Origin: Larimichthys crocea
Lineage: Eukaryota > Chordata > Actinopteri > Sciaenidae
DNA: 64,000 nt
Assembly: GCF_000972845.2 (NCBI RefSeq)
Contig: NC_040013.1
Coordinates: forward strand, 3,462,642 to 3,526,641
Direction of reading: 5' to 3'
In this document: positions 27,604 through 41,109 of the stretch, piece by piece
How positions within the stretch are numbered: position 1 is the first letter of the stretch
Layout: every line of letters begins with the position of its first letter
Made by a program: the position numbers and the translations under genes
The notes under the pieces: model-generated
What the model was told of the DNA's origin: nothing
The model's input: the letters and a program-made list of their open reading frames with translations, nothing else
Databases searched by the model: none

Positions 27604-27795
27604 CTAAGTTGTGTTTTATTTATATAGCACAATGTCACGATCCCTACAGCATACAAGACACTGATAAAAACTCCTAGTAAAGAACTTGGAAGAAAAATGG
27701 AAGAAACTTCAGGAAGAGCAACACAGGACGGATCCCTTTCTCAGGACAGATAGTCATGCAAATGACAGTATGTTGAATGCTGTAGACGCTGTTGT
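27604..27795. mobile_element. Dispersed fish repeat, diverged copy
   Basis: Contains TTTATTTATATAGCACAATG and GGAAGAAACTTCAGGAAGAGC with GGACGGATCCCT. Same family as 25472-25748, more diverged. Confidence 0.65.
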
Positions 27796-28099
27796 GTACA
27801 GAATATATAAATAAAAATAACATTGCAATGGAAAAAATGCAGATATATAGATCGTCTATCATGCATGCACTTCTCCTCATGCTTTATCTACAAGTTTCTC
27901 CGTTCTCTCCCTGATCTGTATCAACACTGACTCTGTTGGTCTTTTTTTTTTTGTGGATAAAAATGTAGCAAACAAAATCAGATCATCACTCTTACAGATC
28001 TCCTGCCAGCCCACATGGACACGCATGAGATTCAAAGTTGTGAAACTCTGGGTTAAAATAAATGTTCGACCTCTGACATGAATTTGATGTTGCAACAAT

Positions 28100-30030
28100 A
28101 ATCAAACTTCCCCAAATTTCCACATTTCATTTGTTATATGTTACACAATTAATTATGTACACGATTATGTTATGACATTACACAATTTTTTGGTTTTCCA
28201 AATGATGGTTGTCTGCATCTTCAGGACAGTGTGAGAGTTTCTCCTGCAGGGGTCACTGTTTCATCACTAAATAAACGTGCAGATCTTGTTTTTTTTTTTC
28301 CTCCTCCACTTTCTACCAACTTTAAAAAGCTTGATTCAAAGATAATACTGCTGATATTCATTCATGATCTCAGTACGACAGTTGGCTGTGTGTGTGTGTA
28401 TTAGAGGAGATATATAAAGCTCTGGACAAAGAATTTCATCTTTAATGAATCTTATTATTAATTGCTTGACTGCTTAAATACCACAGGAGCCACGTTCCTT
28501 ACTCATTCCCAAATTCCTGACGACCGGTGCCACCTGAAGTGTTCGCAGCACAGATAATTAATCAAGCACGGAGAACAAGTGTTTGGCATTTCTGCACTGG
28601 TTTACATACCTAAAGCATAATGGAGCTATAAAATAAACACTGTTGATTCATATTACGCGCTCATATCTTTCTTTGACAATGTATGTATGCATGATTATTT
28701 GTTTGCAGAGTACAGGACATTCATTCCAGCACAGCTAATGCCTTGGAATTAATGTAGCCACACTTTTTAAACATGTGGTGACCATTTTGCTAAAATAATT
28801 GAGCCATTAAGCTATTTGAGCTGCAGAGTTGTTAGTGCTTTGGTGATAAATGACAATGCTTTGATGCATTCTTTCCCCAGCGTTCATCCACTATATGCAA
28901 GATCTTTGCTGACCCCAAAAGCTGGACATAAACATACTTTGTTCTCATTTTGTGTGGTCCCTTGAGAACCAAAACATCCTTACAATTTGGTGTCTGGGTT
29001 TAGATAATGTGAAAAGGTAGTATTACAGTATTACAATACAAAGTCTAATGGTGCCTATGAACTCAGCAGTTACGTCATTAAAGAAGCTGGACCTCTCTAA
29101 CTTTGATATTAAACTGTTTTTGTGTGTCTTAGTGGATTTGTGCTCCTCCGCCTGACATATCCAAGATTTTAAAACATTAAAATTCTTCTAATCTTTTGAA
29201 CACATATCCCGAAATGGTAAAACTCTCAGGAAAAAAAAGCTAGTGGAAGATTTTCTTCTTTTCTTTTTTTTTGTCAAAGTGGCAAAAAGTTTACACTCTT
29301 TTTCCTCATCAGCGGAGAGCAGTAGGCTGCTCAGACTCATCATCAAAACACCCATATGCACAGCAGGAACTTCTCAAACCTCTCATGAGTCATAATCCAC
29401 TTGTCTTTTGTCCGCCCGTACACACCTATATACACTGCTCCCACTAGATTCACGCGATAGTGCGAGAAGCTCAGGTGGAGTATCCTTTTAACCGACTGCA
29501 GATTTTTCTTCACGCGTGAAATGATCCATTAAATACTTCACCACAAAAGCATCCTCTTAATTCTACCTGAGACGAAAAGGACATGGAAGTGATGTTCTGC
29601 TTCTTTGCCCAACTCTTTTCTGCAGTCATTTAGAAAGAAGCAGAAAGAAATGCTTCATTTTACGCTTTTAACTCAGCTTCTCATCAACGTATGCTGCAAT
29701 GAATTGAAAGAATAATTTTGGTCCCCAAATGAAAGTTTGGGTTGAAACTACCTGAGAAACAGAAACCACTTAATGTTAATGACGCGGCCTGACCTTTATC
29801 TTTCCTCAATTCCAGGTCGCCGTTCTCATCAAGATGGCCTTTTTAGGTTGAAATGACCTTTTCATTATCTTACCATTGTTCTTAGGGTAATGTCATACAG
29901 TAATTGTCCATTGTCTAACTGTCACAACTGGGTGCTGTAGCCAACCGATGGGAGACTTCAGTAAATATAAACATTATTCACCACAATGGTGATGTGATCT
30001 TTTAATGTAAGGAAAATATGGCATGTCCAT
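28100..30030. other. Non-coding, possible conserved non-coding sequence
   Basis: No genes, transposons or RNA genes recognised. About 28440-28900 is repeat-free, with many TAAT-core homeodomain-type sites (TTAATTA, ATAATTAATC). It has the look of a conserved non-coding element, but conservation cannot be judged from one genome. Confidence 0.35.
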
Positions 30031-30036
30031 ACTCAC

Positions 30037-30083
30037 TGTGTATAATCAAAGGCACGCCAGCCAGCGTCCGAGTCAAGCCTCTC
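30037..30083 (-). other. Candidate 47-nt coding exon of an unidentified gene
   Basis: The acceptor ttctgttttcag and donor CACA|GTGAGT are both excellent. In one frame it reads ERLDSDAGWRAFDYT, in another RGLTRTLAGVPLIIH; the third has a stop. I recognise neither, and no neighbouring exon joins it convincingly. It may be chance. Confidence 0.22.
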
Positions 30084-32692
30084 CTGAAAACAGAACAAAG
30101 CAGCGATGTACATCTGTGTATATTAAATCCCAATCAAAGCAGCTGGATTCCAGTCCCTGATCGATGGTAGTTTATTTTTGAAAAACAAATCTCACACGAT
30201 TGTTAGAAGAGGGACTGTCAGATTCCTTCCTATCTCCTGGCTTGTTTTGGCATCCGCCACTATTTTAGAGTTACTGATTATTAGACTTCTTGGAGTGTGC
30301 AAGACATAATATACCCACATGTGCGAACTGGAGTGCCCTTTCACTCCAGTAGCAGACACGCCACACATCTGGATCTCATCCCTCTGTAAGAGGAGGCCAA
30401 TCATCACATACCTGAGCAAACACTCTTGACTTTCTTGGGATTCAGCAATAGAGAGTTCCAAGCCTTAATTATTGCGTCCATTTGTCAGAAGTGTAAAGAT
30501 TTTCATAGGTATGGTCCAAACGCTGACATTATATAGAGACTCTGGAAGCCAAGCAGGCACATTCTGAAAGAAATTTGGCTCCACAAAGACGACTGACACT
30601 GTGCAGCGAAGTGCATCTTGAGTATCAAAGGGAAAATTCTTAAGATGACGTGCTCGTCATGGTTCACATCACAGATTATTGCTTTTTTAACCTGAACATA
30701 ATCATTCTCCCCACTTTTTCTTCTTCAGTCTTTCACCCTCTGACCTCCGTCCGAGCCACTCATTTGCCTCAGGTTTCCGCTGGTGCGAAGGCACAGGGTG
30801 GAGAACTCTCGGCCCGTTTTAGCATACGCCAGCGAGATCTATATTCTATCTCCCGAGGCATACAAAGCGAGAGCCACAAAGAAAGCCCAGTCCATCTTCG
30901 CTGACCCCTGTCACCCTTTCGTTCAGGTTTCCTCCATTTGTCTGCACATATTTGCCAAGATGTAGAACCAAACAGATTTATGAATTAATTTGTCTCTGTC
31001 GCTATCAGGCTTTTAAATAACATCATGTAATTCCATGTTTTTTTGGTGTGAATTGTGTTTGTGTTGAGTGGTGTGTGGTTGTATTTCTTCTGGCTGTACA
31101 ACAAATTGCCCCTCAGGGATAAAAATATTACCTTGACCTTGATGTTCCCAGGCTTCTCTGCCTCCGGTCTCCTTTGTTCTCAAGCTCACCATCCTTCAAC
31201 ACCCTCTTGAGGAGACCTCACAGACCGTTTTATATTCTCAGCAATGGTGTTTTCATGTTAAAGGTTCACTGCATGTTCCCCTGGATCGATACGTGTTCAC
31301 CAACCTACAGCTCATAGTCGACTGATGTTATGTCTTGAAAGCTGAAGGTTTTAGATATTGATATCTTCATGGTGGCTGAATGGATTTTTACCATTCAAAC
31401 TGCTTTTGAATATAGCCAGCCTCTTAAAATGTTTCTCTGGGAACATTGGACCCTAGGAACATATGAATGAGCTCATCCCAGGATCATGGATCAAAGCTGG
31501 GCCCCCTTAGATGCTCCTCACTTGATTTTCCACTATTTTTCACTTGTGATGTATTGAATTCATTTTAGAAAAGGAAACATGGTTAGTATTATTAAAGTTT
31601 GCCTGTGATGCATATACACTTCTTGTGTTGCCTCATTGCCAGCAGACACAGGCTAACTCTTTTTTCATTCCCCTTGAAGTGCTAATTCAATAAATAGTAT
31701 TTAAAAGCCCCTAAGGACACTTCTTTTCAGTTCTAAATAACAAAATATAAAAAGTACATATTGCCAAGGTCCAAACCAAATCCTTTGCAGTTGCAGGTGA
31801 TCCGGTTAATACTTACTGCTAGCGGTGCATTCAGTGGTTTTTATCCACTTAGAATCTAATGTGGTTATGCTGGCATCAGGAGTCGTGGGGTTTTAGCCAC
31901 CTGGGGGAGTTTATATTGTCCAAGTGAAAACATACACGTAAGAGGTATATGTTGAGGTTTATAAGTTGATGCTGGTATATTTTTTTGGACTCACTGTTTT
32001 TCAAATATGACAGGTTTCTTAAGCAACATCGTATGACGAGTGCATGCACGGGGTTAGAAAACAAACCAGACTGAGTGAGCACTTAGGACTAGCAGGAGGT
32101 CAACATGAGATGTTATTTTAGTGGAATCAGATCAACACGAGATGTTATTTTTGTGCTATAAACTGCATGGATTGCAAGTAATGTATGAAAATGTTTCAAT
32201 GGGGAACCTACCAAGAAGGAAACATCTGTGTTAGCTCAGTGTGCATCTGCTCAGCGCTCTGAATTTTAACAGGATGGTGGATGGTTTTGCATGCATGAAA
32301 CACATCTGGCATATATCTAATGCTTTATCTTGTGGTGTATTATATTGATGATTAACAGGGTGTTTATACATGCACCAGAATTGGTCTCTGTGCTCTCGAT
32401 TTGTGCTGCAGGAATCTCATACATGCTAATGTTACTTTTTTTATGCAAACATATTATTTTTTCATGCTAAGAGTTTGTATTTTTAACCGCACTGCCTGTT
32501 GAAGGTCTGAAGCCCACTCAGTTTCCCACCACCTGCAAGAGCTAACTTTATTTTAGCTGCTACTAACACTCATGCCTCACAACGTGGGGCGTTTTTATGA
32601 CTGGCACAAACACTGAAACATAATAATGGACAGAGAGAGCTGAACAAAGGGTCTGCCTACATATAGCTTCACATTTATCGGACCTATATGGT

Positions 32693-32805
32693 CTGTAAAA
32701 GGGTTTTTTGTGGGCAAGTTTTTCCTCACTCGAACTGAGGGTCTAAGGACAGAGGGTGTCACTCCCTGTACAGATTCTAAAGCTCCTCAGATTTGAATTG
32801 ATTTG
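32693..32805. mobile_element. Fragment of the GGAAGAAACC repeat family (inverted)
   Basis: Reverse complement of part of the 25472-25748 element: TTTTGTGGGCAAGTTTTTCC, GGTCTAAGGACAGAGGGTGT and a terminal TTTGAATTGATTTGAT. Confidence 0.7.
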
Positions 32806-32864
32806 ATATCTGAAAAGTTATTTTACTGATTTCCAATGAGTTTCTCTGTTTAGAACTAAAGATG

Positions 32865-33352
32865 TCGATACACTGTGAGCCAACATGTCCTTCTGGCAAA
32901 AGTTTTCTCACAGTATAAAGAATGGACGTCATATCCGTGACGTCAGCCACAGGTTTCTGAAGAGCTATTCTGAAGCTCAGTGTGGTGGCTCTGGCCTCAA
33001 ATCTAAAAATTGTCAAAGACGTAGATCATTGACGGACCTGAGGTGGGCTGAATGACACCTGGGTGCTCAGACAAGCCGCCGGAAATGACACCATCTGTCG
33101 ATCAAAGTGTCCACACTGTTAATTGTATATAACGTTAAGCCTTAATATAATGTGAACAGGTGAGTTGTATATAAATTCACCCTCAGTACAGTTGTCATGA
33201 ACGGGGAAATTAGCTACAGAGACCAAAACTGTTTTTTGTACCAGGCTGTAAACATGTTTATTTCTGCTTTAACATGGGGGCTTATGGAGACTGACTCGTT
33301 CTGCAGCCAGCCTCAAGTGGACGTTTGAGGAACTGCAGTTTTTGACACTTCA
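32865..33352 (+). mobile_element. Dispersed repeat R1, longest copy
   Basis: Shared with 37255-37515 and 43285-43612. Landmarks are CAGGTTTCTGAAGAGC, GTGAACAGGTGAGTT, AATTCACCCTCAGTACAG, GTACCAGGCTGTAAACATG and AGCCAGCCTCAAGTGGACG. Common in teleosts; non-coding, so probably a non-autonomous element. Confidence 0.7.
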
Positions 33353-33419
33353 AAATATACAAAAAATACAAATAAACTGTTGAGTTTGGTTTCTAATAAA
33401 AAAAAAGTAATGATCTCAT

Positions 33420-36400
33420 GTTGTGTTCATGTCAGTTGTAAACTTGTACACCTGCCTGACATACAAGGGTCAGCAGGCAGGAAAACACAGCCTTAACAGC
33501 AAGACAGATATGTAATCACTGGTTTTCATCAATCCACCTGACATGCATGGATTTAGAGTACACTATGTTGTACCCCTGAGCCGCCGTGATGACGGCTGCA
33601 CTCTCCAGAATTAAACCTGTGTATGTTTGTGTGTCAGCGACACATTCAACTGCTTTGCAGCGCAGCATTAAATGCTCTTTGAGGTACGTGCAGCTTCTCA
33701 CAGGTCTGTGGTGACAGGCAGCTATTCTGTCAGACGCAGACAATGCAGCTTTCGGATTAGTCTTCTGATTGCAGTGGCAGCAGGTGTGCTGACTGGGAGT
33801 GGACGGTGTTGACGGCCCTGGTGACAAACAGCCGACCTGCCTGGAACAATCACACTATCTGATGGAACTTGTGGCAGCTGCTTTAACAGTATATTTTGAA
33901 GCTGGGGGGAAAAAAATCACATCAAATCTGGATGTGTGGAATAAATGTGAGCGTGTGTTCTGACCTAAAACTAGTGCGTGTTGTGCACAAAGACATTTCT
34001 ATGTGTAATCTCTGATGATATAATATTTTTGTGTTTTAGCAATGTTGCTTATCTGCGTGTGACAAAGTTTCACACCACCAAATGTCAGAGGGTCGCCTCT
34101 CCTCATTAGCATCTCTTATCGGCCCACCCAGCCAACGGTAATCAGCGAAGATCAGCGGAGGCAGGAAGAGCGAGGGATGAAGGGAAGAGGCGGCGGGTAA
34201 ACTTCCTGTGGAAAGGGTGGAGTGCTTCTTACAGACAGAAGAGGGGAGCATTTTACCCTATTTCTTTTTTCAAATGATTCGTGGTCACAATACATTAAGC
34301 AAGAATACTTCCCTGTGTTAGTAAACAGAGACTGTCATTTCAAGGAGATAAGGGTTTTTTTTTCCGGGAATGAGGAAATGACCTTGAGACAAAGCCTTGA
34401 GAGAGATCCAGGGTACATTTATCTCCTGAAAGGAGTCACCAGTTGGCCACCATGTCAGATGATTCATACGGTTTCAAATGGAGCAGTTCATCATGTATCT
34501 CAAATATTCTTGTGGTCAAAGGTTGCCGCCAAGCAGAGCAACAGATCAGTCATGATTAAAGCAAATCTACAATTGCATGTGCAATTAATTCTTGTGTTTC
34601 CAAGAAGTCAGAGGAGGATCTTTCTCTTCATTTTAGCGTGACATCCTTGCCATAGGAACTTATTACATAACTGGCATGTGACAGGATCAACTGCTTCAAG
34701 GTTGTCACCAAGTGAGTATCAACTAAAAACATAGCAACACGCAACAAAACAAGTTCACAGATAATCTGTCTACTGTAGATTTTAATTAATGATATTGGGC
34801 GTTATAATTAAAAGTAGCTTAATTCGAGTATGTATCATAAAAAATGGATGACACTGAAGAATGTAATCAAAAGTTATAACACAGAAATCAACATTATCTC
34901 TCTATCTATCTATCCACAAATTATAGATTGATTGAAAAAGTTCAATCGTGTCTGCATCTGTGACTTCAAAGATATCAAAGATATAATGTTTGTTTTGTTT
35001 TTGGATGTCTGATTAGGAAGAAACTGACCATCTCTATAGTATTAGATTGTGTCAGAGTTAATATACAGTAAATGACCCTGAGATCATCATCCCAATGGGG
35101 AAGCATGTCAAAGCATAGGTCATTTATCTCTATCTGTAGCTGTCACATATATTAAAACGTCAATTTAAGCCATTAAATCATATGAATATGGCTCAATACC
35201 ACAGTTATTAATAACAGATGCGCGCATATGTGCTGTGGGAAACTGCAATATGTTACATTCAGTGGTTCGGCACCCGTCTTCGGCGGTTTAGGAAATAAAA
35301 TTTGCACTTTGACAATTCAAATTGACACGGTTTTAATTCTGCTCATTCCTTTTACTTTTATCGTCAAATTATGCGGGTGAACACCATCGGTTCAAGTTAG
35401 CTCCAGTAATTCCTTACAGATGACACCAATGCTTTAATTATTTTATATGATGACCCTCCGACGCCCCCCCTAAAAAAAAACAGAAACAGAAAAGCAAGCA
35501 GCACTGAAAGCTCAGATGTGGTAAATTTCTCCCGTGGAATGTTCACACTGTATTTAGACACCACTTTCTGTAGATGAAAATAAAGTTGCTTGTTCCCCAG
35601 AGCGGAGTGGAACAGATATCCTTACCACTTTTATCCTACCTCTTGGCACAACAGGCTGCATTCATCAAGTGTACAACAAACCCCCTGGTGGATTGTAGCA
35701 CCACACTAATGAGTAGTCAGTGGAGTCCTTGGGCCTGACCTCAAGTTCCCTGGAGGCAACAGATCAGCGGTAACAACAGCAAAATGGATGTGATGGCACT
35801 GCCACAACACATTGTTGCTTTCATTATTTCCATGTGTGACAGAGTTTGGAAAATCAGCTGCTGTAAAATCATCCCTCTGCACAAGACGGTATAATAAGAT
35901 AAATATGGATATTCTGCATTTGATAATAATGATTCAGTTAATATTTAAACCAATTAAACAAAGCTATTTTACATTATAGTGCATTACTATAAAGCTTTTT
36001 ATTCACAAAAAATGAGTTACTGTGACATGATTGATCATAGTTTTGAATCTCTTTGTACTGTTATTGTTATAATCGAACCCATTTAAAATTTAGCCATATG
36101 TTTTTGTTTTTTTTAATCTCTGTTCGTTCTCTAAATAAATGAATTATTCTGGTTTCTATCAGCGGAAGAAGAAAATTCCTCTGGCACTAAAGAAAAGTGA
36201 TCTGTGTAAAGTTTCTTTTTCCCTGCAGGAACAACAAGGGACAAAAAAAATCTGATGATAAACAACGTGGCAATTTTCATCAAGAGAAAGTCCAATGAAA
36301 CATTTTGTAATCATCCACAGAGAGGCAACAGCGCTATAAAAGGAAGGAAACCGTCTCTGATCCAAAATTAGATGATGAAACGCTCTGTGAGATGAGAGAG

Positions 36401-37250
36401 GACGAGCAAGTCTGTTCTGAGCGACAGGAGACAGGCAGCAATTTTGTTCTGATTTTCATTTTTTATTTATTTATGTAACTGCAGTGCCATAATTATTGTA
36501 GGAATTCACTCTCATTTTTATGGATCATTATTATTGAACACTTGCAAACATCAGCTGTAAAAGTAACGTAGTATTAATATGATTGTTAGACCAGAAGTGC
36601 AGGACAAAAAAACACCTCAATGACTGCGTTTAATAGATTAATTATTGTTATGATTTGTGCAAAACGAAATGGACATTCTGGAAACACGCTAACATTTGCA
36701 GAAGGGGTCATATTGAATACAAATTTCTGCTTTCCCGTCAATACCAGTTAAGAAAAACAGTGACACTTATAAATAGGCGCAAAGGAAGAAAGACTGTGGC
36801 ATTTTAAAAGAATAAACAAATAAATTATATTTATTTTTACTGTATTACTTTATATTCATTTATGTTTTATTCATTTTGTTGACAGTAAAATAACAACCAT
36901 TACCTAGTGTACCCTTAGCTCATAGTTATGTTGGTGTTATAGCTGTGAATAAGTTAATCATGTTAAATGTTCTAGAGAATCACTGTTAACTTTTTATTTT
37001 CCAGCTCCAGTTTATTTCTCATTTCTTAAAACTTCTTCAGTTGTTACTTCCGTGTTCCCCAAAGTCTTTTTTACTTAAATGAAAATTTTTCATTAAATGA
37101 AATCACACTGTAAATTGCAGTCTGTTTAAAATGTTACCAAAAAAGCTCAGAAACAGGTCAGAGATCTATATTTGGTACGCTGTGTTGGACAAGTCGCTTG
37201 AAAAATGTAATCAAGCGCTCATCACACATTTAAAAAGTAATACATTACAA
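33420..37250. other. Non-coding stretch
   Basis: Nothing beyond short chance frames. A 139-residue plus-strand frame at 34222-34641 has no family resemblance. Homopolymers occur at 35465-35480. Confidence 0.5.
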
Positions 37251-37254
37251 TAGA

Positions 37255-37515
37255 AAGCGCAGCATAAAGCAGCCAGTCGACTTTTCTGAGGTTCGTACGT
37301 AGTCTTCATGACATCGCCTACAGGTTTCTGAAGAGTCGCTGTAGAGCTCAGAGTGTGATGGCTCTGGCTGCTGCGATCTTTGCAGTCTGAGGCAAGTTGA
37401 ATGACGCCTGATGGCACCTACCTGTCAATCTAAGAAGCTACCCTGTAAATTATGCATAACTTTGAGCCTGAATGTAATTTGAAGAGGTGAGTTACATAAA
37501 AATTCAGCTTCATTG
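37255..37515 (+). mobile_element. Dispersed repeat R1, second copy (partial)
   Basis: Matches the left half of R1 (TACAGGTTTCTGAAGAGTCG, TGATGGCTCTGGC, AATTATGCATAACTTTGAGC) and stops after AATTCAGC. Confidence 0.65.
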
Positions 37516-40500
37516 TGTTTATGTGGGCTTATAGATATGAGGAAAGGAAAATGAAATGTTGCATCTTTGCAATAACTGCCACAATAAGCCACACACAAAG
37601 CATGATGCATGACAGTACGAAGCTATACCTCAGTGATCAGTGAACATTTGAAGCTCCAGCCTGCATGATAAGAAAAACAACTTGTTCTTGGTGCTGAAGA
37701 CATCTCTCATTTCAATAAAAACCCAGACATAAAAACAACTTTTTGAGCTTGCTGTCTTTGAAAAAAAACCAACATCTCTGCTTCAGCATTCTTTAAATCC
37801 AGACCAGTGTTGGAATAGATCACCATGGGCGAATCATTTCACATATCTAAAATGAAGAAAGAAAGACAAGACAGCTGACAGCTGCTGTACAGACTACTGC
37901 AGCTCATACTGCTGCTACCACTTTATGCTACTACTAGGGTGGGCTGCAGCTCCAGCAGCCCATTATTTCCATGCCAATGGCTCCGAATGATGTGTGTTCA
38001 ACAGATCAAAATATGATCACTAAGGTGTGGATAGGAACGCTTCATAGACTCAAAGGAAACGTGCAAAAATCACCTGAAAACTCCAATGTAGTCTCTTTTA
38101 AACAAATTAAAATGTTTTTATTGTCGTCACAAAGTCCAAAAGTTGTTTAAAAGAGAGTGCCTTGGAGATTTTTTGTGATATTAATGACGTTTCACGTGTA
38201 TTAAATAATTACATCTTAAAGCATTAAGAGTATTAAGAGTTTTTAAGGTCACAGGATGGATGCAAGCCCATCGCCGAACCTTTATTGCGTACGTGCAGAT
38301 TGGAGTTCCCCAAGAGGAGGTTCAGTCAAAGCCTACTTAATGCTTGGCTGATGAAAAAAGGTTGACAAACATAAGACAAATGATCAGTCACTGTAAAATG
38401 AGATGGATGGTGTGAATTGAAGCAGGCATTAAAAGGGTTGTCATACGCATCAGCAATGTTTCCTGTGCCTGACATCTCATCTCTGGTCTCCAAAATAACT
38501 TGCAGGTTTCTGGCAGGCGATGCCCTCCAGATTGAAATAACAAACTGAGCCGCGGTAGAAGGATAATGCTTTCTCCTGCTTAGAGCCTGATTTCAGAAAC
38601 CCTTATATGCCGCTGCACACTTTCACAGCAGATTACCGTAAAGTTGGAAAATAACGTGCATGATTAAACTTTAAATATCCCCAATTGTTACATTTAAGCT
38701 GACTACTGTTATACGGAAAAATCACAACTTTTACTCACTGACCATTGCGGAGATCTGGTAATGCAATCTGATCACGGCACTGCTTGTTTTGCTTACCCCG
38801 CTCCGTCTGGACTTCATTCGAGCCCCTGGGTTCTCTTCATACATCCCTCTGAGTCCCCAGGTATCAACAATCAGTAAAATTTGGAAAGTAAAATGTTTTC
38901 ATAACCAAAAGGAATGATGAGCATATAAGTATGAACCCAGACTTGAGCTGAATAAATGAAATAGTTTCAATGCAGCTGTTGTTTTTTGCTGAATAGGATG
39001 TATGAGACTGATTTGGAAATGTAAATATTCATACCGATGTAAAACATAACCGATGATATAAAACTGGCACGGTCGTTGGTGCTGCTAACTCGTAGAAGTG
39101 CTATACAATTGGCCTGAAAGCCCCCAATAGTCAGAAAAATGCCCACTTGGATTGAAAACCCACTTGTATTTTTGTAAAAATTTGCCTTTGGAGCAGTGAG
39201 CTGTTGTTTTATTTGATAACGGGCCATCAGACAAATGAGCTTTCAGTCCAACATTTTTCAGACTGTTGGTGTTTCTGAATAATGGCCCATCAGAAACAGA
39301 GAGCGTCCCCCCTCACTGCAACATTTTCTTTTTATATTGATGAAATTTAGTTTTTTAATCTTTCTAAATCTGCAAATCAGATAACTATAGATAACTTTCT
39401 ACTATGGCTTTTGCAATAGTAGAAAGATAATAGAGTTTTTGATATGCTCGCCTCAAACTATATGCCAGAAAATTGTTTAAAGCAGGATTCTGGAAAATGG
39501 ATCATATTTGCGTGCATCATTTTCTCTGTAACGAGCTCTGGGAACAGAACGACATTGCAAACATGATTGAATACGTTTTAAACAGAAGTTCAGGTTAGCT
39601 TAAAATTATTTACAAGTCAAAGTCCACATAGTTTATACCATGACTCCGTTGTAAATCTTGGCCCTGCCACACTCGGCCTAACAATCACAGTTTTCCTGTG
39701 AAGTGGTGGAGCTTAAATAACCTTTGAATAACAGCGTTCAGATGATGTAACGTGTTTGTTTCGAAGCTTTCTCATCAGCTGAAGGTACAATGTCTAACTT
39801 TGTTATAATGATGTCGCCGTGACTACTTTGCTTACCATAACTGGTAAAAAAAAACGGTCGCCAACAGCAGCAAGCTTTTTATAATAAACTGAATTTATGC
39901 CCCGTAATTGAGAGACAAACAGTAAGTGCCCATTTACAAAGTCCTTTGACCTTGATCACTGTGTCTGAACACAAGCAATTGACTGTGTTCAAAGAATAAT
40001 AACTTGGTGTATGTTATTGTGGGTAATGTGGGAAACTGATTACCTCAACGTTTGGCTCCGCTGTGTGAACCTGAGTCTCTGGAAGTCAGTGTTTGTCTCC
40101 ATGTTTTAAAACCATTTTCATCAGCAATACAGATAAGCTGGATCCAGAGGAAATATGGAAGAATACTCATTGGCTTTTATAAAAAGGAGTTGGAAATAAC
40201 CGTCGGGATTTTGTTTCTGTCTCTGTTAACCCAATTCAATAAATCATTGTCTCCCACCATTAACTACTATTTGATGGAGGGGATGTGTTTGTTTCCTTTA
40301 GAAGTCAATAGGCTTCATCAAACTGCATCGAACTGAACCACGCAGAAGCAATTTCCCTGTTTTTTTCCCTGTCTGTGGTGGGTTATAAATCACAGTACCA
40401 GATGGGTGGATAAAGTGATGACAATTTGAAGTAGCCTCTCTTCCAATAGATCATTGGTTGTAGGCAGCGTTGGGTTGGGAAAGGATTAATGAAGTATGAG

Positions 40501-40651
40501 ATTGGGCTGAGTGTCCTGAGCCCACAGAAGTGGAAGCAGCAGAAAGTTCACCTCACCTCAAAAGACGCGGCTAATTTCATCCCGCTGTATCTGCTGGCCT
40601 CTGACCCGAGAGATCAACACAACACATCATCACATCATTAATGTTACTTAC

Positions 40652-40728
40652 CCGGCTTAAAGCGAAAATTGGCCGCGTTTAGTTTGCGGACAGCACGAAG
40701 TGCGCGGTCAGCGTTAGTTTTTCCAGAG
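40652..40728 (-). other. Candidate 77-nt coding exon of an unidentified gene
   Basis: Acceptor gcatgtgtag, donor CCGG|GTAAGT. In one frame it encodes SGKTNADRALRAVRKLNAA then NFRFKP. The segment is CpG- and GC-richer than its surroundings, which is why it stands out. I do not recognise the protein, and the acceptor lacks a good pyrimidine tract. Confidence 0.2.
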
Positions 40729-41064
40729 CTACACATGCAGCCTTGTACAGGAGCATTTCGGCACCCACAGAACGCAATTTCCCAATCTAATCAGAAACGT
40801 CTAATGTGTCCTGTTATCATCCCAGTTATCATGAGGGAAGAGATTGGGACTGTGGCAGCGCGCCAGTATGACACTGCCGATAACAGCTCTGTGGTGAATT
40901 CACATCCATTACATGATGTGATTTAAGAGAGAGCCCTCCAGAGATCTGATCATACTTGAATAACCTACCATTAACACGTGTAATGCACACTTTAAATAGC
41001 TCTCATGTGAAAAACAGGATAATGTGTGGGGAGAAGTGAAGATGTGAATAATGATGAAATGAGG

Positions 41065-41066
41065 AC

Positions 41067-41109
<43 letters not shown>
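41065..41109. repeat. (TAGA)11 microsatellite
   Basis: Perfect tetranucleotide repeat. Confidence 0.97.

Noticed and set aside
34222..34641. 139-residue plus-strand frame
   Set aside because: No recognisable domain, ordinary AT-rich composition, no splice context; probably chance.
40047..40073. 27-nt splice-bounded segment (minus) as a microexon
   Set aside because: The donor GTAATC is weak and nothing nearby joins it.
41065..41109. Regular short repeats as a CRISPR array
   Set aside because: A simple TAGA microsatellite with no spacers; the genome is eukaryotic.
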